From: a virus
Length of the DNA: 60,816 nucleotides
Strand: one strand, 5' to 3'
Virus record (IMG/VR): IMGVR_UViG_3300007775_000010
Location: 1-60,816 of that record
Part shown: one piece after another, positions 41,180 through 49,337 of the stretch
Position numbering within the stretch: the first letter of the stretch is position 1
Layout of the letters: every line of letters begins with the position of its first letter
Notes under the pieces: generated by a model
Seen by the model: the letters and a program-made list of their open reading frames with translations, nothing else
The model's database searches: none
Told to the model about the DNA's origin: nothing
Made by a program: the position numbers and the translations under genes

Positions 41180-43106
41180 CGTCCATCGCCCGCCACGGGG
41201 CGCCCGCCTTGGCCCTCACGACGCCGCAGTCGCGGCACTTGCGCTTGCGCCCATGCCCGCAGCTGTCTGCCTTCGAGCTGTTGAGCGCGCTGGCGACCTC
41301 CGCTCGCTCCTCGATGTCGGGCGGGGGCTCCGCCGGCATCTGCCGCGAGTCGCCGATCGCCTTCCAGGCCACCGCCCACTTCGGCTCGCCGGTGGCCTCG
41401 TCGAGCTCCACGTCGCGCGATCGCTCCACTCCGCACATGGGGCAGCGGTTGGGCCGGCCGTGCTCGCACCGCTCGATCCCGAGCTCGGTCATCTTGCGGG
41501 CGAGGTCCCGCGCCTCCTCGGGCGTGTTCGGCTCGGGATCGCCCGTGGGGGGCATCTGCGAGGGGGGCTCCTCGATGCCCGGGAGGGACTGCTGTGCGGG
41601 TCCTGGTGGCGCTGGCGTGCCTTCGGGCAGGTTCACCTCGGCGGTGGGCTCGGGGCGGAGCTCTCCCGGCTGCGGAGCCTTGCCGGGCGGGTAGACGACC
41701 GCGATTCTCGGAGCCGGAGCCGGTTGTCCCATGGGCGCCTCGGGGTGCACTTGCACGAGGATCGCCTCTCCCTCGTTCGGCGGGCGGAAGCCCGAGCGCT
41801 CTCGGGCGTCATCGACGCCGACCGCGAGCCCGATACTCGCCGCCTTCTCGATCGTGTCGAGTTCTTCCTTTGGATCCTTGCGCTGCTCAGGCTCGATGAA
41901 AAACCGGGGGGCGTTGATGAGCTCGTGCGGGCCGCGGTTCACGGCGATGATCGCGTCGACGAGGTAGTCCTCGATGCTCTCCGCGCAGTCGGCGCCGTCG
42001 CCCTCGATTATGAGGTCCTCCTCGGTCTTGTGCACCTCGGATTGGTTCGAGCCGAGGCCCGCCGGCTGGGCGTCGGTGGTGCTGGTGGAGCCGAGTACGA
42101 GCTTGGAGATCGTGAGCTCCGCGTGCTCGATGGTGTCCTTGTGCACCTCGCCCTTTGCGTCAGGCGAGACCACCGTGGCTCTGAGCCCGCGAGCGAGTCG
42201 CGCCGTGTTCGTCGCTCCGAGCGCCTGCAGCGCGTCGAACGACTCCTCGAGGTCCTCGTCGTTTGGGTTCTCCTGGTCCTGCTCGAGGATGCGCCAGGGC
42301 TTGCCGAACAGCTCCATCAGGATCAGCCGCTCGCGAACGCCGAACCGGCTGAAGAAAGTCCAGTACAGGATCCGCGGGCAGAGCCCCTCGCGCTCAGGGT
42401 AGTCGCTGAAGAGACGCGGCTTCCGCACAACGAACTTGAAGGGGACTCCGCGCTCGATGGGATAGCCGGCGGTGTCCGAGAAGTCTCCACCCCACTGGTC
42501 CGCATCAACGATGCGCAAGTCGCGCTGTTGCCCGAACGAGAGCCGCCGAGGATGCATCCAGTGGAGGTCCACCGCCCGGTAGGGCCACGGGCCGCCGACG
42601 AACTGCCACTCGACCTCGAGCGCCGAGCGGCCGTCGAAGCTGGCCCATGCCAGATCTCGGAGCCGCGAGCGAAAGCGCTTGAGCCCCCGCATCTGGCTCT
42701 CGACCTCGCGTTGGTAGTCGCGGGCCTTGTCTCGATCGACGCCGGCGCCGCTGGCCGGTTCGGTGCGCCAGGGGAGGGAGGTCACCCGGTTGAGGCGCTT
42801 CTGCAGCACCGAGTTCGCGTGGCCGCTGAGGCTGATCGACTCGCGCCCGAGGTCCGCCATGGGGCGCATGAACCCGTTGTTCGCCGACCGGATCGTGTAG
42901 TCGATGCGGCTGAGGTCGAGGCTCCGGCCGTAGTGGGTCCGGTAGTTCTCGATGCGCTTCAGGTGCGAGTGCTGCACCGTCACGAGCGCCTGCCGGTCGA
43001 GCGCCTGCGGGTGCTTCGGGGGGAGTGCGGTCAGGGTGCGGGCCTGCGTGTCGCGGCGCTGGATCGTCTCGAGCTGCGTTCGTCGCCGCGGGATGTATCG
43101 GTGCAC
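41157..43106 (-). CDS. Portal protein (Mu gp29, DUF935) with two C-terminal zinc-binding repeats
   Basis: This 649-residue protein shows the DUF935 portal pattern: WRTEPAS, RSALEVEW, WMHPRRLSF, a region around FFSRFGVRERLILMELFGKPW, then LVLGSTSTTD. Mu gp29 is shorter. The extra C-terminus is Pro-rich and ends with two repeats CEHGRPNRCPMCG (547-559) and CGHGRKRKCRDCG (616-628), each followed by a Trp-containing strand. They are probably zinc knuckles. It starts at GTG after a late promoter. Confidence 0.85.
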   Translation of the reverse strand: MHRYIPRRRTQLETIQRRDTQARTLTALPPKHPQALDRQALVTVQHSHLKRIENYRTHYGRSLDLSRIDYTIRSANNGFMRPMADLGRESISLSGHANSVLQKRLNRVTSLPWRTEPASGAGVDRDKARDYQREVESQMRGLKRFRSRLRDLAWASFDGRSALEVEWQFVGGPWPYRAVDLHWMHPRRLSFGQQRDLRIVDADQWGGDFSDTAGYPIERGVPFKFVVRKPRLFSDYPEREGLCPRILYWTFFSRFGVRERLILMELFGKPWRILEQDQENPNDEDLEESFDALQALGATNTARLARGLRATVVSPDAKGEVHKDTIEHAELTISKLVLGSTSTTDAQPAGLGSNQSEVHKTEEDLIIEGDGADCAESIEDYLVDAIIAVNRGPHELINAPRFFIEPEQRKDPKEELDTIEKAASIGLAVGVDDARERSGFRPPNEGEAILVQVHPEAPMGQPAPAPRIAVVYPPGKAPQPGELRPEPTAEVNLPEGTPAPPGPAQQSLPGIEEPPSQMPPTGDPEPNTPEEARDLARKMTELGIERCEHGRPNRCPMCGVERSRDVELDEATGEPKWAVAWKAIGDSRQMPAEPPPDIEERAEVASALNSSKADSCGHGRKRKCRDCGVVRAKAGAPWRAMDDAGRVVL

Positions 43107-43142
43107 CCGGCGACGCTATGGCGCACGCTACTGTGCGCCGAA
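43107..43142 (-). promoter_or_regulatory. Late promoter copy 5 (portal)
   Basis: TTCGGC (43142-43137), 16 nt, CATAGC (43120-43115), then GTCGCCGG and the GTG start of portal. Eight bases lie between box and start. The upstream gene's last codons overlap the -35 part. Confidence 0.65.
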
Positions 43143-43373
43143 GAACTGGCGCACGCGGCGCACGAGCGCTTCACCGGCGCGTCGGCCTCGGGCTCCGGGG
43201 GCGGTTTCGACCAGGAGCTCGCGGCTCAGGCGCGTCGCCTCGTGCCTGTGGGATACGGCGGACCGCTCGAGCTGATCGGCAATGGCGCGCAGCTGCTTCG
43301 CTGTGTGCTCAAGGGCCTCCGCTCGGCCTTGGGCGCGGCCTACCTCGATGAGGGCGGGAGTCTTGGAGGTCAT
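43128..43373 (-). CDS. Small coiled-coil protein before portal
   Basis: This 81-residue protein starts in an ATGA overlap and is helical through about residue 55, with an Arg-rich end. It resembles the small helical proteins often found between terminase and portal. Function unknown. Confidence 0.55.
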   Translation of the reverse strand: MTSKTPALIEVGRAQGRAEALEHTAKQLRAIADQLERSAVSHRHEATRLSRELLVETAPGARGRRAGEALVRRVRQFFGAQ

Positions 43374-44260
43374 CGCCTCAGCTCCTTCGCCTTCCGGATG
43401 AGGATCGAGCGTATCTGCTGGGCGCGCCGGCGGCCACCGCTGAGGGAGGGCTCGACGGGTTCAGACTCGACGGCGAGGTGGTCCAGCACGAGCGGCACGG
43501 CGCCGTCCGGTGTGTTCAGCACGGCCACGATTAGACCCCGGGCGCCCTGGCCCGGCAGGTCCGCCCAAACGGTGCCCTCGGTGAACTCCACCGGCTCGAG
43601 TCCCGTGAGCGAGCGCAGCTCGTCGCGGTCCGGAGTGAGGCGCTGGCCCTGGAAGGGATCGGGGTGCGGTCCGGCTGACGAGTGCACAGCGTTGACCCCC
43701 GTCCCCTGTGCAGCAGTGATGCGCCACTCGCTGATATGCCGGGACAGGTCCCTGACCACTTCGGAAAGAGTCGTGACCCCCGCGTCGAGCTTCAGGGCGA
43801 GATCACGGCTGCCCGTGATCTCAGCGGAGACGTAGCCTATGTGGCGCGAGCGCCCACGGTGCCACCGCACCACGTAGGCCAGTCTATCGAACATACGCTC
43901 AAGCTCCTGGCTCGGAGGCAGGCGCACGGCAGGGCGTGCGGGCGGCCATGTTTCAAGTCTCAGGTCCTCGGGGGGAGTGGCGACGGGCTCCTCTCTCGCT
44001 CGCACCCGCACGCGCTGCCGGGTCTCATCGATCAGCCTCTGCCGGGTCTCATCGATCAGCCTCACGATGTCCGACTCCGTCGAGTCTCTGGACACCAGTA
44101 ACTGCAGCGGAGGCAGGTTTGGGTTGTCTGGCTCGAGCTGTAGCCGCGTCCACTGGCCGCACTGGACGACCGCGCGCAACGTCGGACCTCGGTTCAGCTT
44201 CCACATGAGCTCGACCACTTCCTCACGCTTGCATTCTCCAAAACTCGGAAATCTCGACAT
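43370..44260 (-). CDS. Hypothetical protein between terminase and portal
   Basis: This 296-residue protein has a strong ribosome site AGGAGGAATGA before the ATG; the terminase stop lies in it. It contains a duplicated octapeptide RLIDETRQ encoded by a perfect 24-bp repeat. The second half appears folded, with SEVVRDLSRHISEWRI and LTGLEPVEFTEGTVW. No family is recognised. Confidence 0.65.
   Translation of the reverse strand: MSRFPSFGECKREEVVELMWKLNRGPTLRAVVQCGQWTRLQLEPDNPNLPPLQLLVSRDSTESDIVRLIDETRQRLIDETRQRVRVRAREEPVATPPEDLRLETWPPARPAVRLPPSQELERMFDRLAYVVRWHRGRSRHIGYVSAEITGSRDLALKLDAGVTTLSEVVRDLSRHISEWRITAAQGTGVNAVHSSAGPHPDPFQGQRLTPDRDELRSLTGLEPVEFTEGTVWADLPGQGARGLIVAVLNTPDGAVPLVLDHLAVESEPVEPSLSGGRRRAQQIRSILIRKAKELRR
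44015..44062 (-). repeat. Perfect 24-bp tandem duplication
   Basis: Two identical 24-bp units in frame add eight residues (RLIDETRQ) to the gene. It is a recent slippage-type duplication inside a helix. Confidence 0.85.
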
Positions 44261-44269
44261 TCATTCCTC

Positions 44270-45844
44270 CTAAAACGGCGACTCCGCCAGATGCGAAGTC
44301 TTGCGGCCGCTGCGGGCCGGAGCTCCTCGAAGCCCTCCGAGGCCTCGCTTGAGTGCGCCCGCTAGGGCGGGGGCGAAGTCGCAGTGTCTCCCGTCCGTAG
44401 TCTTGGGCAGCACGATCGCGTAACCGCCCTGGGTGACGCGCTTCTTCACCGCGCGCAGGTCGCGTATGAGCACCTTGTGGGCCGGCAGCTCGATGCGCTC
44501 GGTGTGAACGAACGTCGCCAGGTTGGTGTAGCTCTCGACCTTCTTGGCCTGGGTCGATTGATCCACTTCGAGGGCGAGCCCGTGCCGGCGCGCGAGGTCG
44601 CGGTTGCTGGCCGAGGCGTACTGGTCGGTCGCCGCGCTGGTGAGCTGGTAGCTCTTGCAGACCGCCGCGATCTCTTGGAGGCACTTGTCGGGCCGCGTGC
44701 CTCTCCACTCGTTGGCGTAGGCCACGATCGCTCGCGGTAGCAGCTTGCCGCCCCGCTGCTCGGCGACGATCCGCAAGACGACCAGCGTCCAGGGGTTGCC
44801 GCGCGACTCACCGTCGCTCGGGTCGATGGCCGCGGCGTACCGCCCGCCGAACTCGAACGGGAGCTCCACGGGGCCCTTTCGCGTGCAGGCCTTGAGCGAC
44901 ACGGGGTTGAGCAAGCCCGCCTCAGGATCCGCGAACTCGCCCATCACGTCGGTTTGGTAGGCGAGGGGGTCGACCTCGGCGAGCTCGTCGCACCGCTCGG
45001 GCGTCCACCACTTCGGGTTGAGCATCGGCCCGGTGCCGCGCATCACGACCATGCCCTCGGTGGGGTGCCCGAACCCTTCCTCGACCATGTCGAACACCGG
45101 CCCATACGGCGCCCATGGTGAGCCGATATAGAGCGCCTGGGCGCCGGGCAACAGACGCCCGATCACTGCCGTGCGTGCGTCCTCGAGATTCACCACGCTC
45201 GCCTCGCGGCCCGTCATGCGTGGCGCCTCATCGAAGACGGCGCCGGCGGACCAGCGGGCGACAAGGCCACCGCCGGCGCGAGCACCGGCCACCACCTTGA
45301 TCTCGACTGGGCGCCCGCTCGGGTGGCGCACGAGCACCGTGTCCGAGGCGTGGTCGAGCACGAGGGCGCGCAGGCGCCTCGACTCCATCATGGTGTCGCG
45401 AATGAGCTTGAGCGGGACGGCGGTCACGTCGAGCTTGAGCGAGACCAGCGACACGCGCGGGATCTCACCCGGACCGAGCGAGGCGAGGTCGACCGTCTGC
45501 GACATCCGGATCGCCGCGGCGCACGAAATGATCGTCTTGGCGCCTCGGATGGCGGCCAGGAAGCACACCTCTCGGGGTGGACGACCCGGCACGTTCTTGA
45601 CGGCATCTGGTCCACCGAGCAGCTCACGCACATCGGCGTGCTTCGCGAGCCCCTCGAGGGGGCGCCCGTCGAGCACCCGGCATGCTGCGAGTTGCGCCGG
45701 CGTTGCCTCGGCGATGTTGAAGGCCTCACTACTCGTGAGCAGCCACTCGGTCGTGAGGTTCTGCCGTAGCGACTTGAGGGAGCGACGCCGCTCGAGCTCG
45801 AGGCGAGCTCGCACGCGGGCTTCGAGCGCGTCGCGGGTGGTCAT
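44270..45844 (-). CDS. terL: Terminase large subunit
   Basis: This 524-residue protein has a deviant Walker A (AAIRGAKTI, 98-106, Lys103), Walker B VFDEA (203-207), a coupling motif GSPW (241-244) and a nuclease domain with AAAIDPSDGE near 346 and DFAPALAGAL near the end. It powers DNA packaging and cuts the genome. It follows terS and precedes the portal group, as in Mu. Confidence 0.88.
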   Translation of the reverse strand: MTTRDALEARVRARLELERRRSLKSLRQNLTTEWLLTSSEAFNIAEATPAQLAACRVLDGRPLEGLAKHADVRELLGGPDAVKNVPGRPPREVCFLAAIRGAKTIISCAAAIRMSQTVDLASLGPGEIPRVSLVSLKLDVTAVPLKLIRDTMMESRRLRALVLDHASDTVLVRHPSGRPVEIKVVAGARAGGGLVARWSAGAVFDEAPRMTGREASVVNLEDARTAVIGRLLPGAQALYIGSPWAPYGPVFDMVEEGFGHPTEGMVVMRGTGPMLNPKWWTPERCDELAEVDPLAYQTDVMGEFADPEAGLLNPVSLKACTRKGPVELPFEFGGRYAAAIDPSDGESRGNPWTLVVLRIVAEQRGGKLLPRAIVAYANEWRGTRPDKCLQEIAAVCKSYQLTSAATDQYASASNRDLARRHGLALEVDQSTQAKKVESYTNLATFVHTERIELPAHKVLIRDLRAVKKRVTQGGYAIVLPKTTDGRHCDFAPALAGALKRGLGGLRGAPARSGRKTSHLAESPF

Positions 45845-46330
45845 TCACTCGTCCCCCGGCCTTTTCCCGGTCCTCGAGAACCGGTCGAGCTCCTCGTCGG
45901 TCCAGCCCTCGTACCCCGTGATGTTGATGGGGATGGTCTTCTGCACGTCGAGCCCGAGCAGCTTGGCGCGGCGCTCCATGATCTTGATGACCCGGTCAGT
46001 GGCCTGCGTGTCGCCCTTCGAGGCGGCCGACCAGAGCGCGTGCAGGAGAGCGTCGAGACGCTGCAGCTCAAGCTCGAGGGCTTCCGATGCAGGCACCCGA
46101 ATCGCCTCGGCCATGCCGGTCTGCCACGCCTTGTACGCCGCTCCCTTGTCGGCGTAGCCGACCTTCTTGGCAATCTGCTCGAACGTGTGCCCCTGCATGC
46201 GCATCTCGAGGCACTTTATGCGTTTGCGGTGGGCTTCTATGTTCGCCGGCTTCGAGCGCGGCGGGGGCTTCTTGCGGCCCTTCTTGGGGGATGGCTTGGT
46301 TGTCCTCCCTTGGGTTCTCTTAGGCGCCAT
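45845..46330 (-). CDS. terS: Terminase small subunit
   Basis: This 161-residue protein has a basic N-terminus, then a helix-turn-helix (QGHTFEQIAKKVGYADKGAAYKAW) and a helical oligomerisation region, the typical TerS layout. It ends one base after the terL ATG begins. It should recognise the packaging start site. Confidence 0.8.
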   Translation of the reverse strand: MAPKRTQGRTTKPSPKKGRKKPPPRSKPANIEAHRKRIKCLEMRMQGHTFEQIAKKVGYADKGAAYKAWQTGMAEAIRVPASEALELELQRLDALLHALWSAASKGDTQATDRVIKIMERRAKLLGLDVQKTIPINITGYEGWTDEELDRFSRTGKRPGDE

Positions 46331-46345
46331 GGGCCCGTCTCCGCC

Positions 46346-47008
46346 TCACCCCTGCACCTCGGGCCTGAACTTGGCCGTCCAGATCGTGGAGTCGACGTCG
46401 TCGCTGGACGCCCGTACGGTCGCGAGCTCCCACGGCTGCGCCGGCGGGCACACCTCGACGCGGTCGACTCCCGCCGCGCGGCAGACCACCCGCACGATCG
46501 CGGAGTCTTTCTCGGTGAGCACGACCCGAGCATCCTTCGGCGCGTTCATGACCTGAATGCGGGGCGTGACGATGCCGCGGCCGACTTCACGGTGCTTCTT
46601 GGTGCGCGGCGGAGTCATGCGCCCGTCCATGTCCGGGAATCGCAGCTGCGTGCACACGTTGCCCTGACCGTCCTTGATGGTGCACAACACCCTCCCGGTG
46701 TCCTCGATGCGGATGAGCTCTTGCGACTTGCCTGGGGGTGCGAAGCGGGCGACCTGGGCGCGCTCGACGTTGCGGTGGGCACGCTCGAGGAGAGCCCGGC
46801 CGAGGTACCACTCGAGGGCAACGTCGCCCTTCGCCATGCCGTCAGCCTCGACAGCACGGTCGCCGTCGGTGGCGTACACGAGGGCCCTTCCGTCCCCCAC
46901 GTTCACCGAAACCCACGAGCGATCGTCGTTCTCGTCCTTCGCGGCGAACGCGAGGAGCGCGGCGATCTCGTCGCGGTTGAGGACCAATCCAGACTTGGAG
47001 CAGAGCAC
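46346..47008 (-). CDS. Putative sliding-clamp-like protein
   Basis: This 220-residue protein starts at GTG 47008, sharing a base with the previous stop, with GGGAGG upstream. LVLNRDEIAALLAFAAKDEN and ALVYATDGDRAVEADG resemble the N-terminal domain of DnaN-type clamps, where LxATDGxRL is typical. It is shorter than a full clamp (about 370 residues). It could be a phage processivity factor or a clamp mimic. Confidence 0.45.
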   Translation of the reverse strand: MLCSKSGLVLNRDEIAALLAFAAKDENDDRSWVSVNVGDGRALVYATDGDRAVEADGMAKGDVALEWYLGRALLERAHRNVERAQVARFAPPGKSQELIRIEDTGRVLCTIKDGQGNVCTQLRFPDMDGRMTPPRTKKHREVGRGIVTPRIQVMNAPKDARVVLTEKDSAIVRVVCRAAGVDRVEVCPPAQPWELATVRASSDDVDSTIWTAKFRPEVQG

Positions 47009-47514
47009 TACAGCAGCCTCCCTTCCGTGTAGGGCCACTTTTTCTGCACCACCTTCTTTACCGTGCTTCTTGCCACGTGGAAGTCTGTCGCGACTTGGGT
47101 CAATGTGCGTCCGCTGGCCGCAGCGACTCGGATGTCGAGCACTTGTTCCGCGCTCAACCTAGCTACCCGAACCAGACCGTTCTCGTATGCGCCGGTGCCT
47201 TCAATGGCAGCGGTGACGGTCGGCTTCGATACCTGCAGCAAGCGGGCGATCCTTAGCTTCCCAAGTCCATGTCCATACAGTTCTTTGGCCCGCTGCACCT
47301 GCTCACTGTTAAGCGATGATCCTCGGCCACGTTGTGTGCGGCGCCCCCAGAACTCCCTCTTTCGCCGACAATCGCGAACGAACGCTACGCCAGCCCTCTT
47401 GCACTTTGGGCACGGCTGCTCGCCCGCTTTCAGATGACGCAAGTAACCCGCATGCGTGCCTGTGGCAACCTTGCCCTTGTCGGGACCGTGGCGCACTCTC
47501 GACGAACAAAGCAT
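47008..47514 (-). CDS. DNA-binding protein with two helix-turn-helix motifs
   Basis: This 168-residue protein has a CPKC motif, then two helix-turn-helix units: LGKLRIARLLQVSKPTVTAAI and RTLTQVATDFHVARSTVKKVV. This layout resembles resolvase-type C-terminal domains or small phage regulators. It lies just upstream of the clamp-like and packaging genes, so it may help switch to late expression. Confidence 0.6.
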   Translation of the reverse strand: MLCSSRVRHGPDKGKVATGTHAGYLRHLKAGEQPCPKCKRAGVAFVRDCRRKREFWGRRTQRGRGSSLNSEQVQRAKELYGHGLGKLRIARLLQVSKPTVTAAIEGTGAYENGLVRVARLSAEQVLDIRVAAASGRTLTQVATDFHVARSTVKKVVQKKWPYTEGRLL

Positions 47515-48002
47515 CAGTCCTCCTCGTCCTCGGTGCCATCCTCGCCGTCGTCGAGTTCGAGGGCGTGAGCGAGCACCCGGGGATCGTCGAGCATGTCGCC
47601 CATTCCCACGCGTTCGATCTGTCGGACCCGCTCACGGGTGACGTTCAGGTAGCCCATTGTGGCGTCGAGCGAGTGCGCCCCCTGGTCTGCCACGTCGAGC
47701 GAGCAGCTCTCCTCCATGTCGCCGGGCTCGATGTCGGGGAAGTTGAGGCGGATGTTCCCGTTCTGCCGGACGTCGAGGTACAGGTGGTGCTTGCATCCGA
47801 CGTATGGGCAGGGGCGGGGGACGTTCGAGCATTCTTCTCGCGTCTTGGGGCGCCAGTAGAACACCTGCTGCGCGTCGCGCTCGCTCGCCAGGACCGTGAG
47901 ACGGCGCGCGGAGAGCTTCTTCCGAGGCACTACCTCGGTATTGCGCGGCTGGTACTTGCGCCGCGTGCGTGCTGGCGCTGGTGATGACACGGGGGCTTGC
48001 AT
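47514..48002 (-). CDS. Sigma-region-4-like regulator, copy A
   Basis: This 162-residue protein has [14 protein letters not shown] (zinc-type), then CSLDVADQGAHSLDATMGYL and NVTRERVRQIE, which is the signature of sigma-70 region 4.2 recognition helices. The C-terminus is very acidic. A related protein is encoded at 52.8 kb. As it lies just before the packaging genes it is a candidate activator of the late promoters; this is inference. Confidence 0.65.
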   Translation of the reverse strand: MQAPVSSPAPARTRRKYQPRNTEVVPRKKLSARRLTVLASERDAQQVFYWRPKTREECSNVPRPCPYVGCKHHLYLDVRQNGNIRLNFPDIEPGDMEESCSLDVADQGAHSLDATMGYLNVTRERVRQIERVGMGDMLDDPRVLAHALELDDGEDGTEDEED

Positions 48003-48007
48003 AGAGT

Positions 48008-48439
48008 CTAGCCCGCCTCCTCGTACAAGTCAGGTTGCGCAGCTGCGGCCGCTCGCTTCTCGCGTTCGGATTGACGCTTCCGTTTGCGCTCTTCGAGATG
48101 CGACTCCCATGCCGCTTCGAAGTCGAGATGCAGCTTGGAAAGCGCGGTGCCTTTGACCACGGTGGACGTACAGTGCTCCGCCAGCTGTTTTGCGTCGTCG
48201 CCCATCTCTCCAGCGAACGCGCGATCGAACAGCCCCTTGCGGGCAGCGGCTTCGTGCTTCTTCTGCTGCCGCTTGAGATGTTGCTCGAAACGGTCGCGCC
48301 CCTCGTCTAGGCGCGCCTCGTACTTCTGCGCCGAGTACCAAAGATCGATGAGCATCGAGACCAACTTCGGGTCATGAACAGCGTCCAGCTTCTTCCGCTG
48401 ATAGTCGGGCATGTGGTGCGGATACTCGGGTCTTTCCAT
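48008..48439 (-). CDS. Charged helical protein, unknown function
   Basis: This 143-residue protein starts at the ATG at 48439. It is rich in Lys, Glu, Arg and His and mostly helical. It lies between the initiator-like gene and the sigma-like gene. No family is recognised. Confidence 0.6.
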   Translation of the reverse strand: MERPEYPHHMPDYQRKKLDAVHDPKLVSMLIDLWYSAQKYEARLDEGRDRFEQHLKRQQKKHEAAARKGLFDRAFAGEMGDDAKQLAEHCTSTVVKGTALSKLHLDFEAAWESHLEERKRKRQSEREKRAAAAAQPDLYEEAG

Positions 48440-48443
48440 TGGG

Positions 48444-49337
48444 TTACCGTTTCGGCAGTGACGCAATCTTGGCGGCGAGCGCGTCGTGCTTAGGGTCTCT
48501 CGATGTTCGGGCGAGGGCTTGCTCGTGCTCCGAGCCCGGGGCAGGCGTCTTGCCGCGGTCGTTCATCACCGCGACGCGCAGGTAGTTCGTCAGCCGCTCC
48601 GCCGGCCATCGCTTCTGCTCGGCGCAGAGCTTGCCGGCAATGCGCGTGACCACTTGCTCGGCGACATCGCGACGAGCACCAGCCATCTCGCATCCAGAGA
48701 AGAATTGCTCGCCCAACCACGCGACGATCTCGCTCGGCTTTGGGCAAACCAAATGGCTCGTAACAGCGTCCTCGTCCTCCTCCGTCGCTGCATTACGCGC
48801 GCTAACTGACAGGTCTTTAGGAAGAGGATTACTGGCTAAAATAGATCCGGAGCCGGTACCGGAGCCGGATCCAGACGCGCGCGGGGCTGGCTCGGCTGGA
48901 CCAGCCGGCTGGTGCTTCGGCTGGAACCTGCCGGCTGGTCCGCGGCTGGCTCGGCTGGCTCGTGCTTTGCCACCCAGCTGGCTAGGTGTCGGCTGGTTCG
49001 GCTGGTCCAGCCGGCTGGGTTCGGCTGGTGATGGCGGCCCTGTTCCCTTCTGCCCGTACCGCTCCGCCCAGTCGACGAGTACGTAGCTGTCGCCCTCCTG
49101 GCGCCAGAGCCCGACCCGCAGGAGCGCTTTGGCGTACGCCCGCCCCTTCGGGTCAGGGAAGAGCGTCAGCGCCACCTTGACCGGGAAGCGGTCCACGGGC
49201 TCGCCCGCTTTCTCGCGGGCCTCCTGGCGCCGCCTGCAGTAGCAGTGCGCGTAGTCATGCCAAGCCGAGGCGGCGATGCCGGCCTCGATGCGCCGCTCGT
49301 CCTCGTTGGCGTGGTCGTCCAGGAAGACCCAAGTCAT
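48444..49337 (-). CDS. Putative replication initiator / helicase loader
   Basis: This 297-residue protein starts with TWVFLDDHANEDERR and a segment ALLRVGLWRQEGDSYVLVDW, the pattern of N-terminal winged-helix domains of phage replication proteins. A Pro/Ala/Gly-rich middle (about 95-175) is encoded by an iteron-like DNA array. The C-terminal part (about 195-275) is helical, with WPAERLTNYLRVAVMNDRGK. Lambda O has the same arrangement, with the origin inside the gene. The gene overlaps the DnaA-like gene (ATGA). Confidence 0.6.
   Translation of the reverse strand: MTWVFLDDHANEDERRIEAGIAASAWHDYAHCYCRRRQEAREKAGEPVDRFPVKVALTLFPDPKGRAYAKALLRVGLWRQEGDSYVLVDWAERYGQKGTGPPSPAEPSRLDQPNQPTPSQLGGKARASRASRGPAGRFQPKHQPAGPAEPAPRASGSGSGTGSGSILASNPLPKDLSVSARNAATEEDEDAVTSHLVCPKPSEIVAWLGEQFFSGCEMAGARRDVAEQVVTRIAGKLCAEQKRWPAERLTNYLRVAVMNDRGKTPAPGSEHEQALARTSRDPKHDALAAKIASLPKR
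48808..49028. other. Candidate replication origin (iterons plus AT-rich stretch)
   Basis: Ten exact copies of CGGCTGG, plus near matches, occur between 48893 and 49028, many spaced 10-20 bp apart. On one side (about 48808-48850) lies a stretch of unusually low GC for this genome, containing TTTAGGAAGAGGATTA and GGCTAAAATAGAT. Iterons beside an AT-rich unwinding region inside an initiator gene are the lambda O pattern. Confidence 0.5.

Noticed and set aside
40911-43835. Very long open frame on the plus strand opposite portal and MuF genes
   Set aside because: It lies opposite two well-recognised genes and has no motif. Long antisense frames arise easily in high-GC coding DNA.
48893-49028. CRISPR-like array
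   Set aside because: The repeats are 7 bp, irregularly spaced, lie inside an open frame, and there are no cas genes.
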